Both the position numbers and the translations under genes were made by a program. The notes beneath the pieces were generated by a model. That model was given only the letters and a program-made list of their open reading frames with translations, had not been told where the DNA came from and did no database searches. This document shows, one piece after another, positions 8,546 through 16,674 of a stretch of 56,864 nt of DNA; the first letter of the stretch is position 1; each line of letters starts with the position of its first letter. The DNA comes from a bacterium (GTDB taxonomy: Bacteria > Patescibacteriota > Saccharimonadia > CAILAD01 > JADZBC01). Location: positions 64,294 through 121,157 of the forward strand of contig JADZBC010000016.1 in assembly GCA_020852295.1 (NCBI GenBank), in the 5' to 3' direction.

Positions 8546-9044
8546 CCTCTTTTAGTTTGAATCTTTCACGAGCGATCGCGTGCTGACCAACAACATCTGA
8601 TTCACATACTAGCCATAATGCCGTCACGGCAAACTCTTTATTGACGAAACGCCCTGGGTCTACCACATCTTCTCCCCTGAACTTTGTGGTCAGATGAAAC
8701 TGAGCATTTGCACCCTCCCACTGCGGATCCCGTGTAGTAATCTTGCCTGTGAGGGCATGGGTCAAAACTGACTGAAGTTGACTGAACGGCTGCGGGTTAA
8801 GAACGTCGACATATTCCGTATCAACGTCAAATTTGTTGACTTGGCCGAGCCTTACGGTAAAACCGGGCACTTCTGCGAGAGACTCCCCCGATAATCGCGC
8901 TATATCTTCCTCGGTCGTGCTGCCAACGAGCGCAAACCTCCGCTTGACAGTGATATGCGGCGGCCATGGTGGGCCGATGGGATGGCCTAGGCTCAGGTCG
9001 GTAAAGTACGCAATGATTTGATAGGGATACGGGTGTTTCGTCAT
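8541..9044 (-). CDS. 2H phosphoesterase (2'-5' RNA ligase/LigT-like)
   Basis: 167 residues with the two HxT motifs that define the family: PPHITVKRRF near residues 29-38 and FHLTTKF near 116-122. Family members open 2',3'-cyclic phosphates or join or cleave 2'-5' linkages; the substrate here is unknown. It starts 2 nt after the rodZ-like gene. Confidence 0.88.
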   Translation of the reverse strand: MTKHPYPYQIIAYFTDLSLGHPIGPPWPPHITVKRRFALVGSTTEEDIARLSGESLAEVPGFTVRLGQVNKFDVDTEYVDVLNPQPFSQLQSVLTHALTGKITTRDPQWEGANAQFHLTTKFRGEDVVDPGRFVNKEFAVTALWLVCESDVVGQHAIARERFKLKEV

Positions 9045-9046
9045 TA

Positions 9047-10063
9047 CTATTGCACGTTAGTATCTTTACTAAAAATAAGGTCGTTCTTGGCTTCACCGTC
9101 TCGCCCCACCAGCCCGAGGTCTTTATTGACGACTATCGAGTTGGTGAGAATGAGCTGGGTATTGCCGGCGTTGCCAGTGGTGAGCTTTATGGTGCTTTTT
9201 GCCTTAAATGTTTGGTCATTACCAGGAAGCACTGTGCCTCGAAAACTTTCCTGACCATCCGCCTCGACCACTAAAAATGTGGCTGATTTTTGAATCCGCA
9301 CGACCAACTGAACGCCATCGATTTTCTGCGCCGAAGTCGGCATATTACTCGGTGTTGGCGACGGTGTCGGCAGTGACGCAATGATGGTCTTTTGAATAAC
9401 ATTTTCTTTACCGAGCTTATTGCGAGCCGATATTTTTATCTGGTTCACACCATCTACCAGTGCCACTTTCTCACGAAAAGCGCCGTCACTCGTTGAATTG
9501 ATTGGTGAATCGTTGATATAGACGTCAGCACCACCATCGACTCGGCCGCTCACGAACACAAAGGCAGTATCGACTCGTTCATTGATCGGGTCAACGTTGA
9601 GCCGCGGCGGCGAACTCAGAAGAACGACCTGCCAAATAATGTAGCCAGCAATCAGGGCGACTAGACCAAAGCCAAACAGTACGAGAAATATTCGCGGCGT
9701 CACCGTAAAGCCCTGCTCGTCAATTGGCTTCAGGCCAAGGCTAGGCTTAGCACCTTCGGGGCGGGGTCGTTTACGCAAATTCGCAAACATATCGCGCTCT
9801 TCACGATACAACTTGAGGATCGACTTCGAGTCTAGACCCAAAAATTCCGCGTAGTTTTTGACATACCCTTTTGAGTAAACGTCGTCATTGAGCTTGTCAT
9901 AGTCTCCATCCTCAATCAGTCGAAGATAGCGACCCCGAATCTTGGTTGCTTTTTCGGCCGCGACCAGCTCAAGGCCGAGCTCTTCGCGGCGTGACTTGAA
10001 AATATCAGCTAGCTTCGCGTCGGACTTTTTGGGTGTTGTTGGTTTCGTCTGTTCATTGCTCAC
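9047..10063 (-). CDS. RodZ-like membrane protein with helix-turn-helix
   Basis: 338 residues. An N-terminal Cro-like HTH (about 15-85, SRREELGLELVAAEKATKIR to DSKSILKLYREE) is followed by one membrane segment (about 125-150). Outside lies an Ig/filamin-like module (about 158-225) and a RodZ C-terminal-type beta domain (about 250-335, with VVEADGQESFRGTVLPGNDQ). RodZ links MreB to the cell wall machinery in rods. The GTG start overlaps the ftsK 3' end by 11 nt. Confidence 0.85.
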   Translation of the reverse strand: MSNEQTKPTTPKKSDAKLADIFKSRREELGLELVAAEKATKIRGRYLRLIEDGDYDKLNDDVYSKGYVKNYAEFLGLDSKSILKLYREERDMFANLRKRPRPEGAKPSLGLKPIDEQGFTVTPRIFLVLFGFGLVALIAGYIIWQVVLLSSPPRLNVDPINERVDTAFVFVSGRVDGGADVYINDSPINSTSDGAFREKVALVDGVNQIKISARNKLGKENVIQKTIIASLPTPSPTPSNMPTSAQKIDGVQLVVRIQKSATFLVVEADGQESFRGTVLPGNDQTFKAKSTIKLTTGNAGNTQLILTNSIVVNKDLGLVGRDGEAKNDLIFSKDTNVQ

Positions 10064-12161
10064 CCGGATCTTCCCCCGAAATCTCCGCCATACTTGAAAT
10101 TAATACTTCGCGCGGCTTGCTGCCGTTTGGAGGTCCAACAATTCCGCGCTCCTCCAAAAGGTCGATCAATCGTGCCGCTCGGGCATAGCCAAGCCCAAGC
10201 CGGCGCTGCAGATCAGATGTAGAGGCGCGGCCTCGCTGCAAAATCACCTCAACAGCCGGTGCAATCATCGCCTCATCGGCATCGCTGCTACCGCCACCGC
10301 CACCGATCGCACCACTGGCAGTGCGAACCTGCTGAGTAAGTACCTCGTCGTTATAGAGTGGCTTACCGGCAGCTCGCAGCCAATCGGTCAATTTACCAAC
10401 TTCTTCATCGGAAACAAATACGCCTTGAATACGTCGTGGCTTTGGAAAAGTCGGCAGCTTGAATAGCATATCACCATTACCGAGCAACTTCTCGGCACCA
10501 GCGCCTTCCAGAATCGTACGCGAATCGATCTGACTCGCAGTCATGAAGGCAATACGAGCCGATACATTGGCCTTAATCGTACCTGTAATGGTATTCACAT
10601 CTGGTCGCTGCGTAGCAAGGATCAGGTGGATACCAGCCGCCCGACCTTTTTGTGCTAAGCGCACGATCATCGCCTCAACTTCTTTGGCCGACATCATCAT
10701 GAGGTCATTGAGCTCATCGATCAGGATAACGATGTAAGGCATCTGATCAGCTTCATTAGCCTTATTGAAATCAGCGATACCTTTCTTGCCGTGCTCGGAG
10801 ATAAGTTTGTAACGACGCTCCATCTCGGCCACAGACCACTTCAAAGCCGAGATTGTTTTGTCGGTCTCAGTAATGACCGGGGTCAAAAGATGAGGAATAT
10901 CATTGTAGCTCGTCATTTCCACCATCTTCGGGTCAACCAAAATGAGCTTTAATTCCGATGGCGAGTTGCGATACAGCAAACTCGTAATCAATGAGTTGAT
11001 CATGACGCTCTTACCGGTACCAGTCGAACCGGCGATGATCAAGTGCGGCATCTTCGCAAGATCGGCCACTGTAATCTCACCAGACACGTCCTTACCCAGC
11101 ACAAAGGCAAGCTTGGAGTGCATCTCGTTCATCTCTTCAGAGTTAATCAGGCCGCGCATGCGCACGATGGCTGCTTTTTTGTTTGGCACTTCAATACCAA
11201 CCGCACTTTGGCCAGGAATTGGAGCCTCAATACGAATAGAGTGCGCCGCCAGTGCTAGTGCGAGGTTACGATCGAGTGCGGTAATCTTACTCAGCTTTAC
11301 ATTGCTATCTGGCTTAAGCGTATATTGCGACACCGTTGGCCCAATATTCACCCCTTCCATCGCAACATTAATATCAAACTCAGCCAGAGTCTTCTGAATA
11401 GTGGCTGCATTGGCCTTCACATTGCCAGGATCGGCGCTCGAGCCACCCTCTTTGAGTAGATCATATGGTGGATATTTCCAATCCGGATCAGTGCGCACCG
11501 TCAAAGCACCCTCTTCCTTGGTTTCTTTGGCCGGCCCTCGTTCACCTATCGTACCTTTGATTGGCAAGACATTGCCGTTGATCTGGAGTGTGTTGTCATT
11601 AATGGCAATCTCACCCTCAGGTTTTTGCTTCATAAATAATGAGAAGAATTTTTGCACTAATTCTTTGAGACGAGCGTTGGCCGCAATGACCAGGCTAATC
11701 AAGAGAAACGCGATGAGTATAAAGATAGCCACTGGTCGATTGAGGATCGGCGACATGATTGCATAAAGTCCAAGGCCGACGACGCCACCATAGTCACCGA
11801 CTCGATCGATTGATACCACCGACGGCGCTAAGGCAAACTGGAAGATACCCGATAGAAAAGCAAAGAAGCCCATCAATCCAATGAGATTGTTGAGCTTAAA
11901 TTCAAAATCCTCCGGCTTAAATAACACCCAGGCTACCACGATCAGTGCAAATGGCAGCAAGAGGCTGCTGAGTCCAATAAAGAAACGGACGAACATCAGC
12001 ACCCATGTGCCGAGCACGCCAGCAAATCCAAACAACGCTATCAACATAAATATTGCGAGCGTTATCAGAATGATTGCGATAATCTCGCGCGCCGCACTCG
12101 ATCCGAGCTGAAACTTCGGCTCTTTCTCGACTGCCTTCTTTTTTGGTTTACGTTTTGCCAT
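10053..12161 (-). CDS. ftsK: DNA translocase FtsK/SpoIIIE
   Basis: 702 residues from the ATG at 12161 (MAKRKPKKK); upstream in-frame codons run past a promoter and are ignored. Four N-terminal membrane segments (about 25-180), a short linker, then the motor: Walker A GSTGTGKS, Walker B VILIDELNDLM, and a C-terminal winged-helix gamma domain (about 630-690, STSDLQRRLGLGYARAARLI) that reads KOPS sites. It pumps chromosomal DNA through the septum. A TATAAT lies 7 nt before the ATG with no Shine-Dalgarno. It overlaps the rodZ-like gene by 11 nt. Confidence 0.96.
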   Translation of the reverse strand: MAKRKPKKKAVEKEPKFQLGSSAAREIIAIILITLAIFMLIALFGFAGVLGTWVLMFVRFFIGLSSLLLPFALIVVAWVLFKPEDFEFKLNNLIGLMGFFAFLSGIFQFALAPSVVSIDRVGDYGGVVGLGLYAIMSPILNRPVAIFILIAFLLISLVIAANARLKELVQKFFSLFMKQKPEGEIAINDNTLQINGNVLPIKGTIGERGPAKETKEEGALTVRTDPDWKYPPYDLLKEGGSSADPGNVKANAATIQKTLAEFDINVAMEGVNIGPTVSQYTLKPDSNVKLSKITALDRNLALALAAHSIRIEAPIPGQSAVGIEVPNKKAAIVRMRGLINSEEMNEMHSKLAFVLGKDVSGEITVADLAKMPHLIIAGSTGTGKSVMINSLITSLLYRNSPSELKLILVDPKMVEMTSYNDIPHLLTPVITETDKTISALKWSVAEMERRYKLISEHGKKGIADFNKANEADQMPYIVILIDELNDLMMMSAKEVEAMIVRLAQKGRAAGIHLILATQRPDVNTITGTIKANVSARIAFMTASQIDSRTILEGAGAEKLLGNGDMLFKLPTFPKPRRIQGVFVSDEEVGKLTDWLRAAGKPLYNDEVLTQQVRTASGAIGGGGGSSDADEAMIAPAVEVILQRGRASTSDLQRRLGLGYARAARLIDLLEERGIVGPPNGSKPREVLISSMAEISGEDPGEQ

Positions 12162-12168
12162 AGACTTT

Positions 12169-12174
12169 ATTATA
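12169..12174 (-). promoter_or_regulatory. Leaderless -10 box of ftsK
   Basis: TATAAT on the minus strand, 7 nt before the ATG at 12161. Immediately upstream (12177-12203) is a CTGCAGG tandem repeat of unknown meaning. Confidence 0.5.
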
Positions 12175-12310
12175 AGCTGCAGGCTGCAGGCTTGCCTAGG
12201 CTGAAATAGTCTGTCACGAATCACCCTCCAACTAGCTATAATTATAGCATAACTAGACCACAATTACCATAGTTGTAAAGCCCATTTTTTTCAGATACGA
12301 TTATCTGGCT

Positions 12311-14059
12311 ATGAAAAATTTGCTCAAACTCTATCGAATGGTACCACGAGCCCACAAGCTCGTTTATATCACTGCGACCTATAGCCTACTTTACTCAGGG
12401 TTTATGGCATTTCGGCCGCTGGTCTTTAAGTATCTCGTGGACGGACTCGCCGTCGCAAAAAATGGTGCAGAGTATCTTTCCTCAAGCTGGTGGCTATTTG
12501 GCTTGTTAATAATCGTTACTATGCTCGGAATCGCTTTTGACACGCTTGCTTTTGCGCAGGCCGAAAAGCTTTGGTCGACAGTACTGACAGAGATTCGAAA
12601 AGTCGTCTATGCAAAGTTATCAGAGAAAGACGTTGCATATTTCGAGTCTGCAAAAAGTGGCGAAATCATATCAAAGGCGACGGAAGGGATGAACCACTTC
12701 ACGGGATGGATCAATGTGCTCGAATGGAACTTCTTCCCGGCCGCTAGTGTGTTACTAGTAACATTTGTACTGATTACCCTAAAAGTAGGCTGGTTGAGCC
12801 TTTTTGCTTTGGCAGCAATACCGATCGTTGTGTATTTTTTCCGACGAGCCGGCAGAATAAGCTCCCCTATCGTGAAAAAATCCTCACTGCACGGCAATCA
12901 GGCGGTCGGCTATCTAGCCGAGGCTTTTAACAACATCGCAACCGTACGCTCACTGAGCGCCGAGAAATTTTTCAGCGATCATTACCGCCGTGAGAACACG
13001 AATGCCTACACTACCTACAATCGATATATTGGGATTTGGGCTCGGCACATACTCATTCGGGAGTGGCTTGCCCAGATTATCCTACTCGCCCCAATTGGCT
13101 ATATCATTTTCGGCGTAGCAAATCGATCATTTAGCTACGGCGATATCATCTATATCACACTACTTTTGCAGCAATTTGGTAATAACATCTGGAGTATTGG
13201 TCGCACCTTCAACCAAACCACTATCGCTGAAGTGCGAGCCGGCAACTTCTTGGAAATTCTTGAGCAACCTGCCGAAGTGGTCGATGCACCCAACGCCATA
13301 GAGCTGACTGAACTCCATACGATTGAGTTTCAGAATGTTAGCTTTAGCTACCCGGGTACAAAAAAGGGGGCGATTTCAAATATATCCTTCCGACTGGAGC
13401 CCGGACAAACCATTGCCCTGGTTGGCCCTTCGGGTGTCGGCAAGAGTACTATCACCAAACTGCTATTGCGATTCTATCATCCAACCAGTGGTGAAATCTT
13501 GATTAATAACCAGCCTGCGAGCAGCTACACCGCCGACTCTGTCCGTCGACACATCGGTCTCGTCATGCAAGATGTGGCGCTATTTAACACCACAGTCCTC
13601 GAGAACATCCAAGTTGCAAAGCCCCGATCGGACATTAGTAGTGTCGAAGCAGCCGCAAAACAAGCGCACGCCGCGGAGTTTATTGCGGAGCTACCCGATC
13701 AGTACAAAACACTTGTTGGCGAGCGCGGGGTTAAGCTTTCTGGTGGACAAAAACAACGCATTGCGATTGCCCGCGCTATCCTAAAAGACCCTCAGCTGAT
13801 AATACTCGATGAGGCAACTAGTGCCCTGGATTCAGAATCCGAACGACTAGTCCAAAATGGCCTGAAGAAACTTATGGAGGGGCGCTCCGCTCTCGTTATC
13901 GCACATCGCCTGAGCACTATCATGCACGCCGACGCGATTATTGTTCTGAAGAACGGCCGTATCCACGAAAGCGGTGACCATAAAAGCCTCATGGCAAACA
14001 ATGGTCTATACGCAAAGCTGTTTCAACTTCAGTCAGCGACCGGAAAAACCGAGCTCTAG
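12311..14059 (+). CDS. ABC exporter, fused membrane and ATPase domains
   Basis: 582 residues: six membrane helices (about 15-310) and an ATPase domain (about 335-575). Visible motifs are Walker A GPSGVGKST, Q-loop, signature LSGGQKQR, Walker B LIILDEATSALD and switch IAHRLST. It is a half-transporter of the MsbA/lipid-or-drug exporter type, likely a homodimer; substrate unknown. The ATG follows GATTAT/TACGAT by 6-9 nt with no Shine-Dalgarno. Its stop shares the sequence CTAG with the convergent RNase J stop. Confidence 0.92.
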   Translation: MKNLLKLYRMVPRAHKLVYITATYSLLYSGFMAFRPLVFKYLVDGLAVAKNGAEYLSSSWWLFGLLIIVTMLGIAFDTLAFAQAEKLWSTVLTEIRKVVYAKLSEKDVAYFESAKSGEIISKATEGMNHFTGWINVLEWNFFPAASVLLVTFVLITLKVGWLSLFALAAIPIVVYFFRRAGRISSPIVKKSSLHGNQAVGYLAEAFNNIATVRSLSAEKFFSDHYRRENTNAYTTYNRYIGIWARHILIREWLAQIILLAPIGYIIFGVANRSFSYGDIIYITLLLQQFGNNIWSIGRTFNQTTIAEVRAGNFLEILEQPAEVVDAPNAIELTELHTIEFQNVSFSYPGTKKGAISNISFRLEPGQTIALVGPSGVGKSTITKLLLRFYHPTSGEILINNQPASSYTADSVRRHIGLVMQDVALFNTTVLENIQVAKPRSDISSVEAAAKQAHAAEFIAELPDQYKTLVGERGVKLSGGQKQRIAIARAILKDPQLIILDEATSALDSESERLVQNGLKKLMEGRSALVIAHRLSTIMHADAIIVLKNGRIHESGDHKSLMANNGLYAKLFQLQSATGKTEL

Positions 14060-16047
14060 ATCTCTATCACAACTGGTAGAACAATTGGGTTTCGCTTAGT
14101 TACCTTGTAGAGGTAGCTGGCGACTTCTTCGCGCATCCGAGTCTTGATAGCAAGCGAGCTTGCTGGAACCGCAGGATCTTTGCTGTCGAAGATATTCTTC
14201 ACAATCTGACGTGACTTCTGGATGAGCTCCTCGTTGTCTTTCATGTAGATAAAGCCACGACTGATAATGTCTGGGCTGTTTTTGAGTTTGCCCGTCTTAC
14301 GGTCAACCGTTGCAATCGCCATGAAGACACCACCATTACCCATGGTGAGTCGATCCTTGATAACAACCGCCTGGACGTCACCAACGCCATTGCCATCAAC
14401 CAACACCGCCCCCGACTGAACCTTCGGACCCTTTTTGACACCCTTGTCGTCAGCGACCAAGGTATTGCCGTTTTCAATCACGAAGATGTTGTCCTCAGGT
14501 ATGCCAACCGCTTTACCGATCATGGCGTTGTGTACCAGGTGGTGGTATTCACCGTGAATCGGCACGTAGTAGCGTGGTTTGACGAGATTGATCATTTCCT
14601 TGATTTCGTCAACATACGCGTGGCCGGTGGCGTGAGTTACACCCAGTTCGTCGAAGCCACTGGTGTAAGTCTGGTACACATAGGCACCCCAACGAAATAG
14701 GTTATCGACCATACCCCAAACTGACTTCTCATTTCCAGGAATGATCGAGGCCGAGAGTACAACCACGTCGTTTGGCTTGATCTTCACTTCACGGTGCTCA
14801 CCAGTACCCATACGAGTCAGGGCCGAGAATTCCTCACCCTGTGAGCCAGTACAAAGGATCACAACCTGACTATCTTGGTACTTATTGATATCCTTACTGC
14901 GAATAATCAAACCGGGTGGTACCTTGACGTAGCCAAGCTTGATACCGAGTTCGAGGTTGCTTAACATACTCCGACCGATCACAGCCAGCTTGCGTTTGGC
15001 TTTGGCTGCTGCATTGATCGTGAGCTGGATACGGTTGATCTGCGAACTAAAGCTCGCCACGATCACACGTTTGTTGTAGTTGCGAATGAAGATGTCGTCG
15101 AGTGCATCGACAATCCCCCGCTCTGATGGACTACGACCCTGTACCTCACAGTTGGTGCTGTCGCACATCAGCATGAGAACGTTTTCATTACCGAGCTGGC
15201 GCAGACGCTCCATGTTGGTTGGTCGACCATCAATTGGGTCGGGTTCAAAACGCCAGTCACCGGTATTGACGATCTTACCGAGCGGCGTATGCACTACCAG
15301 CAAACAGGCATCAGGGATCGAGTGCGTGATCCGGACAAATTCAACGGTAAACACACCGAGCTGTACCTTTTCACACTTGTCAGGATCAACCGTGTTGATT
15401 TGGGGCGTAAAGCCCAATCGGTATTCCTCAAGCTTGCGCTCGATAAACTTGGCGGTAAATTTTGCACCGTAGATTGGCGCTGGTATCTTTGGCAAGATGA
15501 ATGGGATGCCTCCTACGTGGTCTTCGTGAGCATGGGTGATCACAATACCGCGAACTTTGTGCTTACGCTCCTCGAGATAGGTCGCGTCTGGCACAACAAG
15601 GTCAACACCGGGCAGGTCTTCACCTGGAAAGGTAAAGCCCATATCCATGACAATGATGTCATTCTCGTACTCCAGAGCCATGATGTTTTTGCCAACTTCG
15701 CCAAGACCACCAAGAGGAATAATCTTGAGCTTGCCGGCATCGATTTTGGTCACACCAGCTGGCTTAACAGCTTTCTGGCCATTTGATGACAGCCCATTTG
15801 ATTTCTGGTTAAAATTGCCGCTGCTAAAGTTTGACTGTCGGCTACGACGTGGTCGTTCGAGGCCGCTGCCGCCACCTTGATTGTTGCGTTGACGCTGTGG
15901 ACGCGAGTTGCGATCCTGGCGCGCCGCAGGTTTTGGCGAGCTGGTTGAGCCAGCTGCTGGCTTCGACTGAGCAGCGCGCGATGGTGCTGCCTTGGTGGGC
16001 TGCAAGTCTGCTTCGCTCAGTGGTCGTGATGTTAATTCTTTATCCAT
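14056..16047 (-). CDS. rnj: Ribonuclease J
   Basis: 663 residues. The first ~105 are basic and low complexity (Arg/Gln/Ser/Asn/Gly-rich), probably an RNA- or ribosome-binding tail not found in the short Bacillus enzymes. The metallo-beta-lactamase domain follows, with zinc site HAHEDH at 172-177, then the beta-CASP and C-terminal domains. It has endo- and 5'-3' exonuclease activity in mRNA decay and rRNA maturation. It lies downstream of pnp and UDG, which groups the two main RNA-decay enzymes. Start has GAAAGGAAAT upstream. Confidence 0.96.
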   Translation of the reverse strand: MDKELTSRPLSEADLQPTKAAPSRAAQSKPAAGSTSSPKPAARQDRNSRPQRQRNNQGGGSGLERPRRSRQSNFSSGNFNQKSNGLSSNGQKAVKPAGVTKIDAGKLKIIPLGGLGEVGKNIMALEYENDIIVMDMGFTFPGEDLPGVDLVVPDATYLEERKHKVRGIVITHAHEDHVGGIPFILPKIPAPIYGAKFTAKFIERKLEEYRLGFTPQINTVDPDKCEKVQLGVFTVEFVRITHSIPDACLLVVHTPLGKIVNTGDWRFEPDPIDGRPTNMERLRQLGNENVLMLMCDSTNCEVQGRSPSERGIVDALDDIFIRNYNKRVIVASFSSQINRIQLTINAAAKAKRKLAVIGRSMLSNLELGIKLGYVKVPPGLIIRSKDINKYQDSQVVILCTGSQGEEFSALTRMGTGEHREVKIKPNDVVVLSASIIPGNEKSVWGMVDNLFRWGAYVYQTYTSGFDELGVTHATGHAYVDEIKEMINLVKPRYYVPIHGEYHHLVHNAMIGKAVGIPEDNIFVIENGNTLVADDKGVKKGPKVQSGAVLVDGNGVGDVQAVVIKDRLTMGNGGVFMAIATVDRKTGKLKNSPDIISRGFIYMKDNEELIQKSRQIVKNIFDSKDPAVPASSLAIKTRMREEVASYLYKVTKRNPIVLPVVIEI

Positions 16048-16084
16048 ATTTGTTTGTTATTTCCTTTCGTATAAAGATGATGTT

Positions 16085-16654
16085 TTAGATTTTATGAAGT
16101 AGTGTTGGAATAAGTGCAAAGTCGTCGATCAGCGTCTGGCGCAGTCCTCCATTGTAGAGTGCGGCGGCCGGATGAAAGAGGGGCAAGAAGACATGCCCCG
16201 ACCGGCGAACCGGCTTACCATGCGCCTGACTGATGACCAACTCGGGGAAGAATACGTTCATCGAATGTCGACCTAAAGTGATAACCAGCTTTGGCTCAAT
16301 CACCTTGAGTTGCGCCATGAGATACGACATAGAAGCCTGGATCTCTTCGGGCTTTGGGTCGCGGTTGTTTGGCGGACGATACTTGACGATATTGGTTATA
16401 AACACATCTTCGCGTTTCAAACCAATTCCGTCCAGCATCTCTGCAAGAAATTTGCCGGCGGCGCCCACAAAAGGCACCCCCTGCTCATCCTCTTTGGCAC
16501 CGGGTGCTTCACCGATGAACACGATGTCGGCATCCGGATTGCCATCCCCGGGCACGAGCTGGCGAGCGCCAGATCGTAGCTCGGGTAGTGGGTCTTGGGC
16601 CATGAATTTGGCCGCTAGATTATCAAGTTCTTTTTGTTTTTGTTGCTTCGTCAC
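16085..16654 (-). CDS. Family 4-like uracil-DNA glycosylase without iron-sulfur cysteines
   Basis: 189 residues. Motif A GEAPGAKEDEQGVPFVG (48-64) and motif B FHPAAALYNG near 158-167 mark a family 4/5 UDG, which removes uracil from DNA. Family 4 enzymes normally hold a 4Fe-4S cluster by four cysteines, two in the N-terminal CxxC block. This protein has no cysteine at all: the N-terminal block reads LPELRSGARQLVPGDG. The fold seems otherwise complete. GTG start with GAGGG Shine-Dalgarno, 20 nt after pnp. Confidence 0.88.
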   Translation of the reverse strand: MTKQQKQKELDNLAAKFMAQDPLPELRSGARQLVPGDGNPDADIVFIGEAPGAKEDEQGVPFVGAAGKFLAEMLDGIGLKREDVFITNIVKYRPPNNRDPKPEEIQASMSYLMAQLKVIEPKLVITLGRHSMNVFFPELVISQAHGKPVRRSGHVFLPLFHPAAALYNGGLRQTLIDDFALIPTLLHKI

Positions 16655-16674
16655 TACACCCTCAATTGCACGTC

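Noticed and set aside
12177-12203. CTGCAGG tandem repeat upstream of ftsK as a CRISPR or mobile-element end
   Set aside because: Only two copies of a 7-base unit, no spacers, no inverted partner or transposase nearby.
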